Below are positions 1 to 9,174 of a stretch of DNA of 43,861 nt, piece after piece. The notes under the pieces are model-generated. The model made no database searches, was not told the DNA's origin, and saw only the letters and a program-made list of their open reading frames with translations. Position numbers and translations under genes: made by a program. The stretch is from Pseudomonadota bacterium (GTDB lineage: Bacteria; Pseudomonadota; Gammaproteobacteria; Competibacterales; Competibacteraceae), in the NCBI GenBank assembly GCA_030917925.1, contig JAUPTV010000181.1:1-43861 (forward strand), written 5' to 3'. How positions within the stretch are numbered: position 1 is the first letter of the stretch; each line of letters begins with the position of its first letter.

Positions 1-155
1 CGGGGAATGCGCGGGTCGTCATCGTCCATCAGAATACGATGGGCTGGCCCTTCCAGATCGTCAAACTGCCCGTTGCGCACGGCCCAAAGAAACGCCCACA
101 ACGCCACGCCGACCACCCCAAGGGCCATAGGAATCAGCAGGTACAGGATGCGCAT
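1..155 (-). CDS. ccoS: cbb3 oxidase maturation protein CcoS (partial)
   Basis: CcoS is a small membrane protein needed to load heme and copper into cbb3 cytochrome oxidase. About 51 codons are visible and the gene runs off the left edge. The N-terminus starts MRILYLLIPMALG, forms one membrane helix, and continues WAVRNGQFDDLEGPAHRIL and an acidic DDDD run, which is typical of the family. A GGGAGA ribosome site lies just upstream of the ATG. It follows ccoI by 32 bases, the standard last place in ccoGHIS clusters. The family call is firm; the C-terminus is not visible. Confidence 0.9.
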   Translation of the reverse strand, partial: MRILYLLIPMALGVVGVALWAFLWAVRNGQFDDLEGPAHRILMDDDDPRIP

Positions 156-187
156 GGCGCTGATCTCCCGGTAAACGGCGTTGAGTT

Positions 188-2662
188 TCAGCTTTTCCGA
201 AGCCGCAGCGCGTTGACCACGACCAGCAACGAACTGAAGGACATGCCAATCGCCGACATCCACGGAGTGAGCCAACCTCCAGCCGCCAGTGGTAACGCGA
301 GTAGATTGTAACCGATTGCCCAGGCAAAATTCTCACGCATGATCACTAAAGTCCGTCGGGCCATATCGACGCCTGCGGCCAGGTGTTCCAGCTTCTCGGA
401 CAGCAGAATCATGTCCGCTGTAGCATGAGCCAACTGGGTTCCGCTCCCCATCGCCAGCGACACCTGGGCGGCTGCCAACACCGGCGCATCGTTCACCCCG
501 TCGCCGACCATCGCCACGATAGCGCCCTGCGCCTGCAAAACCCGCAAGCGATCCAGCTTGTCCTGGGGCGACATGCCGCCCTGAAAGGCAGCTATCCCGA
601 CTTGACCGGCGACATGCTCGACCGCATCAACCCGGTCGCCGCTGAGCAGTTCCACGGCCAAACCCCGCGCCTGCAAGGCGGCGACCGCTTCCACTGCGCC
701 GGGCCGCAAGGCGTCGCTTAATTGAAACCAGGCCAGCAGCCCCTGCTCGTCGCCCAGTGCGACCCAGGTGCTTGCAGAATCCAGGTCATCGCGATCCAGC
801 GCCCTCACCCCCTCTCCCATGTCACTCTTCAACGCCGTGACAAATTCCGGTTGGCCGATTCGATAACGACGACCATCAATCCAGCCTTCGATGCCACTGC
901 CTGGCGTATTGTGCAATTCCATTGCTGACATCGCTCCCCCCCTTTGAAAAAGTGGGGTCAGGGGGGATTTCTCCGCCGCTTCCACCAGCGCCCGACCCAC
1001 TGGATGTTCAGAACCCCGCTCCAGCGCTGCCGCTAATGCTAAACATCGTTGCGGCTCCAGCCCGCTAACGGGTTCGACCGCCGTCACCTGTGGCCGACCG
1101 TAAGTCAGGGTGCCGGTCTTGTCGAAAATCACATGGGTGGCCCGCGCCAGGGTTTCCAGCGCATGGCCGCGTGTGGTCAATAAGCCCATACGGGTCAAGG
1201 TTCCAGTTGCAGCGACAATCGCTGTGGGGGTCGCCAGCGACAACGCACAGGGACAGGTCACGACCAGCACCGACAGCGTAATGCGCAGCGCCGTATCGAA
1301 ATCACTGAGCGACCACCACGCGGTAAAGACCACCGCCGCTACCGCCAGCACCACTGCGATAAACCAGCCGGCGATGCGGTCAGCCAGTAACGCCAGTTGG
1401 GGTTTCTCGCCCTGGGCGCGATCCAGCAACCGGACAATCGCCGACAACACTGTATCAACGCCGACCTTCTCAATGCGCATCACCAGCGGACTATCCACAT
1501 TGACCGATCCGCCAATCACGGTTTCGCCCATCCGCTTCGCCAGCGGCAGGCTTTCCCCGGTCAACAGCGACTCATCCACGCTGCTGGCACCCTCCTCCAC
1601 CCGGCCATCGGCAGGAATGGTTTCGCCCGGACGCACCAGCGCCCGATCACCCGGCACCAGTTCGGCAATCGGCACGATGGTTTCCACATTCTCCGCATCC
1701 AGCCGGGTCGCAGTCGCCGGCAACATGCGTACCAGCGCCTCGGAAATCTGCCCAGCCCGATGCCGGGCGTTCATTTCCAGAAAGCGCCCGGTCAGCAGAA
1801 AGAACACGAACATCGTCACCGAGTCGTAATAAACCTCGCCGCTGCTGATCCAGGTATGCCAGATGCTGGCGGCGAAAGCGGCCAGAATAGCCAACGATAC
1901 CGGGGTATCCATCCCCAGTTGCCGGTTGCGCAAATCCCGCCAGGCGGCGATGTAGAAGGGCTGGGCGGAGTAAGCGACGACCGGCACCGTCAAAATCAGG
2001 CAAATCCAGCGTAGAAATTCCCAAATCCACTCGTCCATACCCTGGTATTCGCCGACATACAGCCCGACCGCCAGCATCATCACCTGCATCGATCCCAGCC
2101 CGGCGACCGCCAACCGGCGCAACGCTACGGCTCGTTCGCGCTTTTGCAGGGCTTCCTGACGACTGGGATCAAAGGGATGGGCGATGTAACCAATTGCCGC
2201 CACCGCGCCCAGAATCTCGCTCAACTTGATCTGCTGCTCATCCCAGCGCACCCGAGCACGGTGGGTCGAATAGTTGACCCGGAATTCCAGCACGCCGGGC
2301 AGTGCGTTGACATGCCGCTCACTGAGCCACACGCAGGCGGCGCAGACGATACCTTCCAGAATCAGCGCAGCTTCCCGCGTATGCTCATTCTCGATCCGAA
2401 CAAAGCTCTTCTGTAAATCTGGCCGGTCATACAATTCCAGCCCGCGCAATTGTTCAGGAATCAGATCTTCAGCGCGGCGGGAGGGCGCAGTGCGATGGTG
2501 GTAAAAGTTAGTCAGTCCAGCGGCGACGATGGCTTCCGCGACTGCCTCGCAGCCATGGCAACACATCGGCTGGCGCTGGCCGTCGATGACCGTGGCGAAG
2601 CGAGCACCGGAGGGGACGGGCAGGCCGCAGTGAAAACACTCCTCAGCAGACGTTTTATCCAC
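188..2662 (-). CDS. ccoI: Copper-translocating P1B ATPase CcoI/FixI
   Basis: This inner-membrane ATPase supplies copper for cbb3 oxidase assembly. The 824-residue product begins with a Cys-rich segment (CFHCG, CCHGC) and a heavy-metal-associated domain with CAAC. Membrane helices follow, then the CPC ion motif near residue 469, the DKTGTLT phosphorylation motif near 513, an SEHP nucleotide-binding motif, and GDGVND near 719. The start is a GTG with no clear ribosome site; the next in-frame Met falls inside the Cys-rich part, so I keep the GTG. It lies 33 bases after ccoH. A palindromic repeat is inserted in frame at about residues 565-576 ([12 protein letters not shown]) in the nucleotide-binding domain, before the conserved NTPGSG loop. 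The gene otherwise looks intact. Confidence 0.95.
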   Translation of the reverse strand: MDKTSAEECFHCGLPVPSGARFATVIDGQRQPMCCHGCEAVAEAIVAAGLTNFYHHRTAPSRRAEDLIPEQLRGLELYDRPDLQKSFVRIENEHTREAALILEGIVCAACVWLSERHVNALPGVLEFRVNYSTHRARVRWDEQQIKLSEILGAVAAIGYIAHPFDPSRQEALQKRERAVALRRLAVAGLGSMQVMMLAVGLYVGEYQGMDEWIWEFLRWICLILTVPVVAYSAQPFYIAAWRDLRNRQLGMDTPVSLAILAAFAASIWHTWISSGEVYYDSVTMFVFFLLTGRFLEMNARHRAGQISEALVRMLPATATRLDAENVETIVPIAELVPGDRALVRPGETIPADGRVEEGASSVDESLLTGESLPLAKRMGETVIGGSVNVDSPLVMRIEKVGVDTVLSAIVRLLDRAQGEKPQLALLADRIAGWFIAVVLAVAAVVFTAWWSLSDFDTALRITLSVLVVTCPCALSLATPTAIVAATGTLTRMGLLTTRGHALETLARATHVIFDKTGTLTYGRPQVTAVEPVSGLEPQRCLALAAALERGSEHPVGRALVEAAEKSPLTPLFQRGGAMSAMELHNTPGSGIEGWIDGRRYRIGQPEFVTALKSDMGEGVRALDRDDLDSASTWVALGDEQGLLAWFQLSDALRPGAVEAVAALQARGLAVELLSGDRVDAVEHVAGQVGIAAFQGGMSPQDKLDRLRVLQAQGAIVAMVGDGVNDAPVLAAAQVSLAMGSGTQLAHATADMILLSEKLEHLAAGVDMARRTLVIMRENFAWAIGYNLLALPLAAGGWLTPWMSAIGMSFSSLLVVVNALRLRKS
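935..970 (-). repeat. Palindromic repeat inserted in frame inside ccoI
   Basis: A C-rich run, an A/T core and a G-rich run form an imperfect hairpin in which CCCCCC can pair with GGGGGG. In the ccoI frame it encodes [12 protein letters not shown], which interrupts the nucleotide-binding domain. The same pattern (AAATC, C-run, T-run, CAA, G-run) appears in the opposite orientation relative to the gene in bioH at 11136-11178. The open frame is kept. Confidence 0.7.
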
Positions 2663-2695
2663 GGCAGGTACGCACGGTTTGAAAAACGGCGAAAG

Positions 2696-3502
2696 TCAGC
2701 GGATCACCGGTTTGTCCGGCATCTCGGTATTAGCCCGGACTTCGTGCAATTCCGCCTCCTTGCGGATTTGCAGCACCAGATTCCAGCGACCCGCCACCGG
2801 CAACGTCACTGGGGACTCATAAGCGCCCGGCGCGGTTTCGTTCAGGGTAAAATCGACATCCAACTTGCTGGTCGAAGTGCGGAGGAAGCGGCCAGCAACC
2901 GTTGCACCATTCAACGGTTCCCCTTCGCGAGTTTTCACCGCCACGCGAAACAGTGCCGGTTCGCCCGCCACGGCTTCACCAACCCAGCCCTTCTGAACCT
3001 GCCAACCGCGCTGGCGCTGCTGCTCCACCTGCTGGAGATACTGGTTATACAGCGCCTCCTTCTTGTGGAAATCATGCGAAATCACCCCGGGAAACATCGA
3101 CACGGTTTCGCGTTGGCTGGCCGGTTCAGGCAACAGCCCATCGCGCACCCACGGCGGTACGCCATGTTCCGCGACCGCAATGAACACCGCGCCCGATACG
3201 GCTACAAAGATGAAAAAACCGATGAGTACTGCCGGTCCCCAGTGCAGTCCCTGGCCGCTGGACCGAATACTGAGCAACATCCCGCAAGCCAGCGCCGCCA
3301 ATAGATAGATCGCCAGATGAATGGCGAAAATATCGCCGCCCGGCCAGCGCAAAATAGCGTAAGGCACATACAGGCCGACGGTGGTTAGCGCGGTAACGGT
3401 CGCCGCCCATTTGGCGCTGACTTTGGCAAAACGGATCAAGCCCAGATTGGCCAGCACGATCAGCGCCGCGCCAATGCCCAGGCCGAGCAGCAAATCAGTC
3501 AT
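2696..3502 (-). CDS. ccoH: CcoH/FixH-family cbb3 assembly protein with extra N-terminal membrane region
   Basis: FixH/CcoH is a membrane-anchored factor that stays with cbb3 oxidase and stabilises its assembly. The product is 268 residues, against roughly 150-180 in most FixH proteins. About 90 extra residues at the N-terminus hold around three hydrophobic helices. The FixH-like part begins near HWGPAVLIGFF, has one helix, a periplasmic SHDFHKKEALYNQYL segment and a beta-rich end. The ATG at 3502 overlaps the ccoG stop as TGATG and has a GAAGGTGA ribosome site; a TTG one codon earlier is less likely. Its position between ccoG and ccoI supports the assignment, although the C-terminal sequence itself is weakly conserved. 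Confidence 0.8.
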   Translation of the reverse strand: MTDLLLGLGIGAALIVLANLGLIRFAKVSAKWAATVTALTTVGLYVPYAILRWPGGDIFAIHLAIYLLAALACGMLLSIRSSGQGLHWGPAVLIGFFIFVAVSGAVFIAVAEHGVPPWVRDGLLPEPASQRETVSMFPGVISHDFHKKEALYNQYLQQVEQQRQRGWQVQKGWVGEAVAGEPALFRVAVKTREGEPLNGATVAGRFLRTSTSKLDVDFTLNETAPGAYESPVTLPVAGRWNLVLQIRKEAELHEVRANTEMPDKPVIR

Positions 3503-4965
3503 CAATCACCTTCCGGAACGTAGAACGGGACTTCACGACGAATCGGCTCGGCGGTGGTTCCAGCCAGCGCCTCGATGATAAAGGTCACCTCGTCACGATC
3601 ATTCTTACCTTCGTGATCCTCTTTCTCTTCGTGATCCTCTTTCCCTTCGTGATCCTCTTGAATCGGCGGAATCTGCACTCGTGCCAGCAGCTTGATCCGC
3701 TGCTGCGGGGCCAGATCGATGTGATCCATGCCGTCCATATCCAGCACTGCGCCCGGCAGTCCCTGGATACGAATACCCACCGTCATGGGCGCAGTCAGCT
3801 TGTTATTTAACTTGATCTCATAGGTATTGCGGATGCTGCCGTCGGACATCTGGGTATACAACGGTTGGCGAATCTGCTCGACCGTGCCGGTATAGGGTGA
3901 ACGGGTCACGATACTCCAGATGAGTAGCCCGGTCGCTGCGGTCAAAATCACTCCATAACCGAACGTTTTGGGTTTCAACAGCGTTGTCTTGTGGCCCTGG
4001 AGCGCATGTTCCGAGGTGTAGGAAATCAAGCCACGCGGCCATTTCTGGTTATCCATGATGATGTCGCAGGCGTCAATGCACAGCGCACAGGAAATGCACT
4101 GATATTGCAACCCGTCGCGGATATCAATGCCGACCGGGCAGACCTGGACGCAGTAGCCGCAGTCGATGCAATCGCCGACGCCCGCTTTCTGTCGCTCTTC
4201 ATAAGTCTTCAGACCCTTGCCCAGTTTGGCCCGTCCTTTCGTGCCTTCACCCCGTTTGGGATCGTAGGAAATAATCAGGGTGTCATGATCAAACATCGCG
4301 CTCTGGAAACGGGCGTAGGGGCACATGTAGGTGCAGACCTGCTCCCGCGCTAATCCGGCCATCACGAAGGTGGTGGTGGTCAGAAAGAGCGTCGTGAAAT
4401 AGGCGGCATACGGGGCGCGGCCCAGCAGGAAATCCACCACCAGCGTCGGCGCATCGACCCAGTACATGGTGAAGGTCAGGCCACTCCAGAAAGCGATGAA
4501 CAGCCAGGCGGCGTAGGTTCCCCCCCGTTTCATCAACTTCTCGCGGTTCCACGAACTTTTATCCAGCCGCATCCGCGCTGGACGATCACCCTGAATCCAC
4601 TGTTCGACCATCATATAAAGGTCCGTCCACAGCGTCTGGAAACAGAAATAGCCGCACCAGACCCGTCCGGCCAGGCCCGTGACGAAAAACAGCAGAATCG
4701 CGAAAATAATCAGCACGCCAGCCAGCCAGAAAATATCCTGCACCTGGATCGTCAGGCCGAAAATGTAGAAATGGCGTCCAGGCAGATCGTATAACACCGC
4801 CTGATCCGGGGCGTTGGGCCGATCCCAGCGCAGCCACGGCAACAGGAAAAATACGATATACGCCAGAGCCAGAATGCCGGTTTTAAGATTGCGAAAGCGG
4901 CCCTTGACCGACCGGGGATGAATGTGAATACGCTTCTGATAAAGCTCAGGGGTTTGTTCAGACAT
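3502..4965 (-). CDS. ccoG: cbb3 oxidase accessory ferredoxin-like protein CcoG
   Basis: CcoG is a polytopic membrane iron-sulfur protein thought to act as a cupric reductase in cbb3 copper delivery. The 487-residue product has an early helix (LAYIVFFLLPWLRW), the NapH-like segment VWCGYFCFQTLW, and two ferredoxin cluster motifs, CIDCGYCVQVCPVG and CISCALCIDACD. A C-terminal Ig-like CcoG domain follows. Within that domain, residues about 435-458 are a short repeat of EDHEGK-type units, described separately. The start at 4965 has GGGTGA upstream. It lies after ccoP, separated by a strong hairpin, and overlaps ccoH. Confidence 0.95.
   Translation of the reverse strand: MSEQTPELYQKRIHIHPRSVKGRFRNLKTGILALAYIVFFLLPWLRWDRPNAPDQAVLYDLPGRHFYIFGLTIQVQDIFWLAGVLIIFAILLFFVTGLAGRVWCGYFCFQTLWTDLYMMVEQWIQGDRPARMRLDKSSWNREKLMKRGGTYAAWLFIAFWSGLTFTMYWVDAPTLVVDFLLGRAPYAAYFTTLFLTTTTFVMAGLAREQVCTYMCPYARFQSAMFDHDTLIISYDPKRGEGTKGRAKLGKGLKTYEERQKAGVGDCIDCGYCVQVCPVGIDIRDGLQYQCISCALCIDACDIIMDNQKWPRGLISYTSEHALQGHKTTLLKPKTFGYGVILTAATGLLIWSIVTRSPYTGTVEQIRQPLYTQMSDGSIRNTYEIKLNNKLTAPMTVGIRIQGLPGAVLDMDGMDHIDLAPQQRIKLLARVQIPPIQEDHEGKEDHEEKEDHEGKNDRDEVTFIIEALAGTTAEPIRREVPFYVPEGD
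3592..3663 (-). repeat. 18-bp tandem repeat within ccoG
   Basis: Three nearly identical 18-base units begin at 3610, 3628 and 3646, and a decayed fourth copy lies at 3592-3609. In the ccoG frame they encode EDHEGK, EDHEEK, EDHEGK and a diverged NDRDE-like unit. The tract is highly charged and sits in the C-terminal domain. Because the unit is a multiple of three, copy-number change would keep the frame. Confidence 0.85.
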
Positions 4966-5083
4966 GATTCACCCGATTTTCGGTGAGGAGATAACAAAAT
5001 AATAAGTTTGACCGCGATAGACGTTCCCTGTCATTGCGATTCATCAAGATTTTCGTGAACGACAAGATGCGGATTTCCTAAAC

Positions 5084-5111
5084 GTTTCACCCCCCTTCCG
5101 GGGGGTGAAAC
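5084..5111 (-). terminator. Strong hairpin between ccoP and ccoG
   Basis: A perfect 12-bp inverted repeat (GTTTCACCCCCC and its complement) encloses a 4-base loop, 27 bases after the ccoP stop. No long T tract follows on the minus strand. It may be a partial terminator or an mRNA-stabilising 3-prime hairpin that uncouples ccoNOQP expression from ccoGHIS. Confidence 0.6.
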
Positions 5112-5137
5112 AATGAACCGGAGCAGTTCCCGGATGT

Positions 5138-6109
5138 TTACTTGGTGCCGCCCAACTGATGAACGTAGACCGCCAGCAGTTTGATGTCAGTGGGGGACAG
5201 GCGATCTTTCCAGGCCGGCATTACGCGGGTATTGTTGACGCCATTGGTGATAAAGGTCTTGAGCGCCGCCTGTTTCTCCGGCGGGGTCTTCAAGGCGGGG
5301 ATATCCACAATCGCCCAGATCTTATCGGTCAAATTGGCCGCGCCCTGCGAGGGAAGACCTTTCGCGTCAGCGCCATGGCAGTAGAAGCAACCCCCGACCG
5401 CCCCGTGGAAAATGTCCTTGCCACGCGCTGAAGCTTCACCGGGTTGCGCTTCATTGGACAGCGTCAGCACATACTGGGCCACATCATCGAGTTGCTCGGG
5501 CTTGAGCACCAGACCGAAGGCGGGCATGAAGCCCTTGCGACCCTGCACCAGGGTCTCATGGATCTTGTCCATGGCACCGCCCCACAGCCAGTCATCATCG
5601 GTCAGATTCGGATACATGCCGATCACGCCCTGACCACCACGACCATGACAGGCCGCGCAGTTGTCGCCAAACAGACCCTTGCCTACCGAGCGCACGAACT
5701 CCATCATCTTGGGATCTTTAGCGATCTGGGCGTAGTCGGACGTTTCGACCTTGGCCAGCATCGCCTTGCGCTGCGGATCAGTCGCCGCCGCGCCGAGGTC
5801 TTCCAGCAGCAGGGAACGGGTATTCCAGCGGAACTCTTTGGATTGCTCCTTGCCGGTCGCCTTATCCACGACGGTGTAATCGACCGTTCCCGTCCCTTTC
5901 AGCCAGGTATCCCCGACCGGCCAGGAGGGATAAACGATCCAGTAGAGGATCGAGAATACGATAGTGCCGTAGAAACACCACAGCCACCAACGCGGCAGTG
6001 GATTGGTGTACTCCTGCAGATCGCCATCCCAGGCGTGGCCGGTGGTCTGAACCGTACCGGCAGGTTGTTGGGTATTTGCCGTATTGTCACTCATTGTCTT
6101 ATTGTCCAT
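5138..6109 (-). CDS. ccoP: cbb3 oxidase diheme cytochrome c subunit CcoP
   Basis: CcoP is the membrane-anchored diheme subunit that passes electrons to CcoO and the catalytic subunit. Two heme c sites are visible, CAACH and CFYCH. The N-terminal part has the conserved DGDLQEYTNPLPRWW stretch next to a membrane helix (WLWCFYGTIVFSILYWIVY). The open frame extends much further upstream, but the likely start is MDNKTMSDN at 6109 (323 residues), which overlaps ccoQ by 11 bases and follows AAGG. A second possible start is the ATG at 6094. The downstream Met residues of distal heme ligation fit the family. Confidence 0.95.
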   Translation of the reverse strand: MDNKTMSDNTANTQQPAGTVQTTGHAWDGDLQEYTNPLPRWWLWCFYGTIVFSILYWIVYPSWPVGDTWLKGTGTVDYTVVDKATGKEQSKEFRWNTRSLLLEDLGAAATDPQRKAMLAKVETSDYAQIAKDPKMMEFVRSVGKGLFGDNCAACHGRGGQGVIGMYPNLTDDDWLWGGAMDKIHETLVQGRKGFMPAFGLVLKPEQLDDVAQYVLTLSNEAQPGEASARGKDIFHGAVGGCFYCHGADAKGLPSQGAANLTDKIWAIVDIPALKTPPEKQAALKTFITNGVNNTRVMPAWKDRLSPTDIKLLAVYVHQLGGTK

Positions 6110-6356
6110 CACCTTGCGGGATTCGGTTGGTTTCAATCCGCGCCCGCGAATTACCGGGGGCAAAACCATGAAGTCCCGGCGACTGCGGCCCCGCCTCATC
6201 GTCAAACGGCATGTACTTGTAGGATTCGAGCCGCCGAGTGCGGTTTTTGCCCGTGAACACATAAAGCAGAATGCCGCAAAACGCGCTGAAGAACAGCACC
6301 AGCGCCAGAGGTTTGGAATGCTCCATACTGGTAAACCACAGTAGCCAGTCAAACAT
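6099..6356 (-). CDS. ccoQ: cbb3 oxidase subunit CcoQ
   Basis: CcoQ is a small single-helix subunit that stabilises the cbb3 complex. From MFDWLLWF the product is 85 residues, with one helix (LALVLFFSAFCGILLYVFTG) and a basic cytoplasmic tail containing the family-like YKYMPFDDE. I chose the ATG at 6356 because GGAG lies six bases upstream; an ATG four codons earlier (6368) is also possible. The tail is longer than in most CcoQ proteins. It sits between ccoO and ccoP as usual. Confidence 0.88.
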   Translation of the reverse strand: MFDWLLWFTSMEHSKPLALVLFFSAFCGILLYVFTGKNRTRRLESYKYMPFDDEAGPQSPGLHGFAPGNSRARIETNRIPQGDGQ

Positions 6357-6400
6357 CGTGGACTCCATCCCCCTCCCCGGCCGGAGAGCGGGATTCTGGT

Positions 6401-7135
6401 TTAACGGAACGTCGCGAAGTAGCCTTCGTCGTACTTGGTGAAATCCACCATCGTGCCCATCACCTGCAGGTACGCGACCAGGGCTTCCATCTCGCTGATC
6501 TGACTGGGCAGACCGTCGAAATCCCGCTCACGCGCCTGATTGAACAGACTCTCCCGGGCCTTGCTCACATCCAGTTGATCGGCGATGGTTTGGCCGAACT
6601 TCTTGACGTTGGCTTCATACTCGGCCTGAGTGACGGAATAGGGAACGCCGGTCGCCCGCAAAGCGCGCATCCGATCCGCCACATCTGTCGTGTCCAGTTC
6701 CGTGTTCAGCAACCACGGGTAGTTGGGCATAATCGATTGCGGCACCACCGAACGCGGCGCGACCAGATGCTGGACGTGCCATTGGTTGGAATATTTGCCG
6801 CCCACCCGCGCCAGATCGGGACCGGTGCGCTTGGAACCCCACTGGAAGGGGTGGTCATACTGCGATTCTGCCGCCAGCGAGTAGTGACCATAGCGCAGCC
6901 ACTCATCGCGGAACGGACGAATCTGCTGGGAATGGCACAGGTAGCAACCCTCGCGGACATAGAGATCGCGTCCACGCAATTCCAGCGGCGTATAGGGCCG
7001 CACCCCGTCCACTTTCTCAATGGTCTCGTTGATGTAGAACAGCGGGACGATTTCCACCAGGCCGCCGATGCTGATCACAAACAGGATCAACAAGAGCATC
7101 AGGCCGGAATTGGTTTCAATGTGTTCATGTCGCAT
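6401..7135 (-). CDS. ccoO: cbb3 oxidase monoheme cytochrome c subunit CcoO
   Basis: CcoO is the membrane-anchored monoheme cytochrome c that receives electrons from CcoP and delivers them to CcoN. The 244-residue product has an N-terminal signal anchor ([20 protein letters not shown]), the heme motif CYLCH in the characteristic [15 protein letters not shown] context, and later Met residues for axial ligation (SIMPNYPWL). The length and the C-terminal [12 protein letters not shown] segment are typical. The stop of ccoN lies 17 bases upstream. Confidence 0.97.
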   Translation of the reverse strand: MRHEHIETNSGLMLLLILFVISIGGLVEIVPLFYINETIEKVDGVRPYTPLELRGRDLYVREGCYLCHSQQIRPFRDEWLRYGHYSLAAESQYDHPFQWGSKRTGPDLARVGGKYSNQWHVQHLVAPRSVVPQSIMPNYPWLLNTELDTTDVADRMRALRATGVPYSVTQAEYEANVKKFGQTIADQLDVSKARESLFNQARERDFDGLPSQISEMEALVAYLQVMGTMVDFTKYDEGYFATFR

Positions 7136-7152
7136 GTTGGCTTACTCTCCGC

Positions 7153-8604
7153 TCAGGCCTTGGCCAGGTTGGCGGCTAAACGAGCCGACTCGTCCGCCGA
7201 GGCTTCGCTGCCTGCCGTCCGCAGTGTCATGACCATGTTGTACACCATGACCAGTACGCCTGCGACGAAGAACGCGCCGCCCAGCGCCCGCCAGACATAC
7301 GGCGTGTGCATGAACTCAACGGTCTCGATGAACGTATAGGCCAGATTGCCGTAGTCGTCGAAGCTGCGCAGCATCAGGCCCTGGCCAATGCCGGCGACCC
7401 ACATGGAGGTGATGTACAGGACGATGCCGATGGTAGCCAGCCAGAAGTGGACATAGATCAGCGTTTGGCTAAACATCTTCGTTTCCCACAACCGGGGAAT
7501 CAGATGATAGAAGGAGCCGAAGCTGACCAGCGCCACCCAGCCCAGTGCGCCGGAATGCACATGACCGACGGTCCAGTCGGTGTAGTGCGACAGGGCGTTA
7601 ACGCTCTTAAGCGACATCAGCGGGCCTTCAAACGTTGACATGCCGTAGAACGACAGCGAGGTGATCAGGAACAACATGATCGGGTCGGAACGCAGCTTAT
7701 CCCACGCGCCGGACAGGGTCATGATGCCGTTGATCATACCGCCCCAGGAAGGCATGAGCAGGATGATCGAGAACGTGGCCGCCAGGCTGGAAACCCAGTC
7801 CGGCAACGAGGTCCAGTGCAGGTGATGGCCGCCGGCCCACATGTACAGGAAGATCAGCGCCCAGAAGTGGATGATCGACAGCCGGTAGGAATAGACCGGG
7901 CGACCCGCCTGCTTGGGAACGAAGTAGTACATCATGCCGAGGAAGGCGGCAGTCAGGAAGAAGCCCACTGCATTGTGGCCATACCACCACTGGGTCATGG
8001 CGTCCTGTACGCCAGAGAACAGGCTGTAGGATTTGGTCAGGCTGACCGGCACCGCCAGATTGTTGAAGATGTGCAACAGGGCAACCGCCAGAATGAACGC
8101 CAGATAGAACCAGTTGGCCACATAAATATGAGGCTGGCTGCGGCGGCGGATGGTTTCCACATACACCAGCAGGTAGGACACCCACACCAGCGTAATCGCG
8201 ATGTCCAGCGGCCATTCAAATTCGGCGTATTCGCGGCCCTGGGTGATGCCCATGGTGTAGCTCAGTGCGCCCAGCGCCACGCCGCCGGTCCAGCCCCAGA
8301 AGGTGAACTCGGCCAGCCAGCGAAAGGCCAGTCGCGCCTGACAGGTGCGTTGCACGATGTAGTAGGAGGTAGCGAATAGTGCGCTGCCGCCGAAACCGAA
8401 GATGACCAGGGTAGTATGAACCGGGCGCAGTCGCCCAAAGGTCAGTTGCGGAATATCGAAATTCAGGAAGGGCCAAGCCAATTCGCTGGCGATATAGACG
8501 CCAACGGACATACCGAGTACTGCCCACACCATCGCCATAATTGTAAATTTGCGGACGATGTCGTAGTTGTATTGCTCGGCTGGCAACGCTGAGCTTTGGG
8601 CCAT
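7153..8604 (-). CDS. ccoN: cbb3 oxidase catalytic subunit CcoN
   Basis: CcoN is the heme-copper catalytic subunit, where oxygen is reduced and protons are pumped. The product is about 483 residues with roughly twelve hydrophobic helices. Conserved segments include [28 protein letters not shown] with a metal-ligand His, and [14 protein letters not shown]-like text ([14 protein letters not shown]) near the C-terminus. I place the start at the ATG at 8602-8604, because AAGGAG lies seven bases upstream; a TTG at 8610 would be too close to it. It is first in the cco operon. I looked for an FNR/Anr box upstream and did not find a convincing one. Confidence 0.97.
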   Translation of the reverse strand: MAQSSALPAEQYNYDIVRKFTIMAMVWAVLGMSVGVYIASELAWPFLNFDIPQLTFGRLRPVHTTLVIFGFGGSALFATSYYIVQRTCQARLAFRWLAEFTFWGWTGGVALGALSYTMGITQGREYAEFEWPLDIAITLVWVSYLLVYVETIRRRSQPHIYVANWFYLAFILAVALLHIFNNLAVPVSLTKSYSLFSGVQDAMTQWWYGHNAVGFFLTAAFLGMMYYFVPKQAGRPVYSYRLSIIHFWALIFLYMWAGGHHLHWTSLPDWVSSLAATFSIILLMPSWGGMINGIMTLSGAWDKLRSDPIMLFLITSLSFYGMSTFEGPLMSLKSVNALSHYTDWTVGHVHSGALGWVALVSFGSFYHLIPRLWETKMFSQTLIYVHFWLATIGIVLYITSMWVAGIGQGLMLRSFDDYGNLAYTFIETVEFMHTPYVWRALGGAFFVAGVLVMVYNMVMTLRTAGSEASADESARLAANLAKA

Positions 8605-8611
8605 ATCCAAG

Positions 8612-8619
8612 TCTCCTTA
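8612..8619 (-). promoter_or_regulatory. Ribosome binding site of ccoN
   Basis: AAGGAGAC on the minus strand lies seven bases before the ATG at 8604. It favours this ATG over the upstream TTG at 8610, which would leave only one base of spacing. Confidence 0.7.
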
Positions 8620-8759
8620 GCAAGCCATGTTGAGATTTTTTTAGCGTTTTCTAATAGTTGTAATCAGAATTGGAAAACGCGCCGGGGTGAAACTGGGTAA
8701 CGGGCTATTCTACTAATATTTGCAGGGTTTTCTCAATCAGCGCCGACAAATAGAAGCGG

Positions 8760-8778
8760 AAAAACCGGAGGTCTCCGG
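8760..8778 (-). terminator. Probable terminator after the EncFtn gene
   Basis: On the minus strand the palindrome CCGGAGACCTCCGG is followed directly by TTTTT. The stem is short (five to six pairs). It lies about 52 bases after the ferritin-like gene and upstream of ccoN, so it would separate the two units. Confidence 0.5.
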
Positions 8779-8829
8779 GAACTTTTCGTCGACGCTGCAT
8801 AACATGCGGCTGTGGATGAGATGTGCGGT

Positions 8830-9117
8830 CTAGCCGTGGGCGATGGGCTTGTCGGTGAACAGGTAATCCTTCAGTTCGTGATCGAACGCTGGATCGTTGC
8901 GGCGAATCCACTCCAGCACCATCGCCGCGTGCTCTTTCTCCTCATCGCGGTTATGCGCCAAGACCGCTTTCAGTTCCGGGTCCTTGCAGGCGTCAACCCG
9001 CTGGTTGTACCAGTCAACGGCTTCCAGTTCCTCCATCAGTGAGATAATGGCCCGGTGCATATCCCGTGTCGCATCAGACAGTTCGGTAATTGGCTCATGA
9101 TAGCTTTCATTTGCCAT
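8830..9117 (-). CDS. Encapsulated-ferritin-like protein (EncFtn family)
   Basis: EncFtn proteins form ring-shaped decamers with ferroxidase sites and normally work inside an encapsulin shell that stores iron. The 95-residue product carries the diagnostic segments MEELEAVDWYNQRVDA and HNRDEEKEHAAMVLEW. Expected ferroxidase and entry residues are present (Glu30, Trp36, Tyr37, Glu60, His63, by comparison with the family as I remember it). It ends in TDKPIAHG and lacks the usual C-terminal tail with a shell-targeting peptide. No encapsulin gene is next to it: bioC is upstream and ccoN downstream. A GAGGAG site precedes the ATG. It may serve an encapsulin encoded elsewhere or act without a shell. 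Confidence 0.88.
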   Translation of the reverse strand: MANESYHEPITELSDATRDMHRAIISLMEELEAVDWYNQRVDACKDPELKAVLAHNRDEEKEHAAMVLEWIRRNDPAFDHELKDYLFTDKPIAHG

Positions 9118-9174
9118 GATCGTTTGCTCCTCGATAGCGCGCCCGTTAGCGGACGCTGTTTGTGGATGAGGTGA

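Noticed and set aside
1110-1829. 239-residue plus-strand frame opposite ccoI
   Set aside because: It is the antisense shadow of a well-conserved P-type ATPase, with Ser/Thr-rich low-complexity translation and no ribosome site.
5444-6256. 270-residue plus-strand frame opposite ccoP and ccoQ
   Set aside because: The opposite strand encodes a diheme cytochrome with clear CxxCH motifs; this frame has no recognisable domain.
8620-8720. Possible FNR/Anr box upstream of ccoN
   Set aside because: Segments with TTGAG and TGATT are present, but none makes a two-sided TTGAT-N4-ATCAA site.
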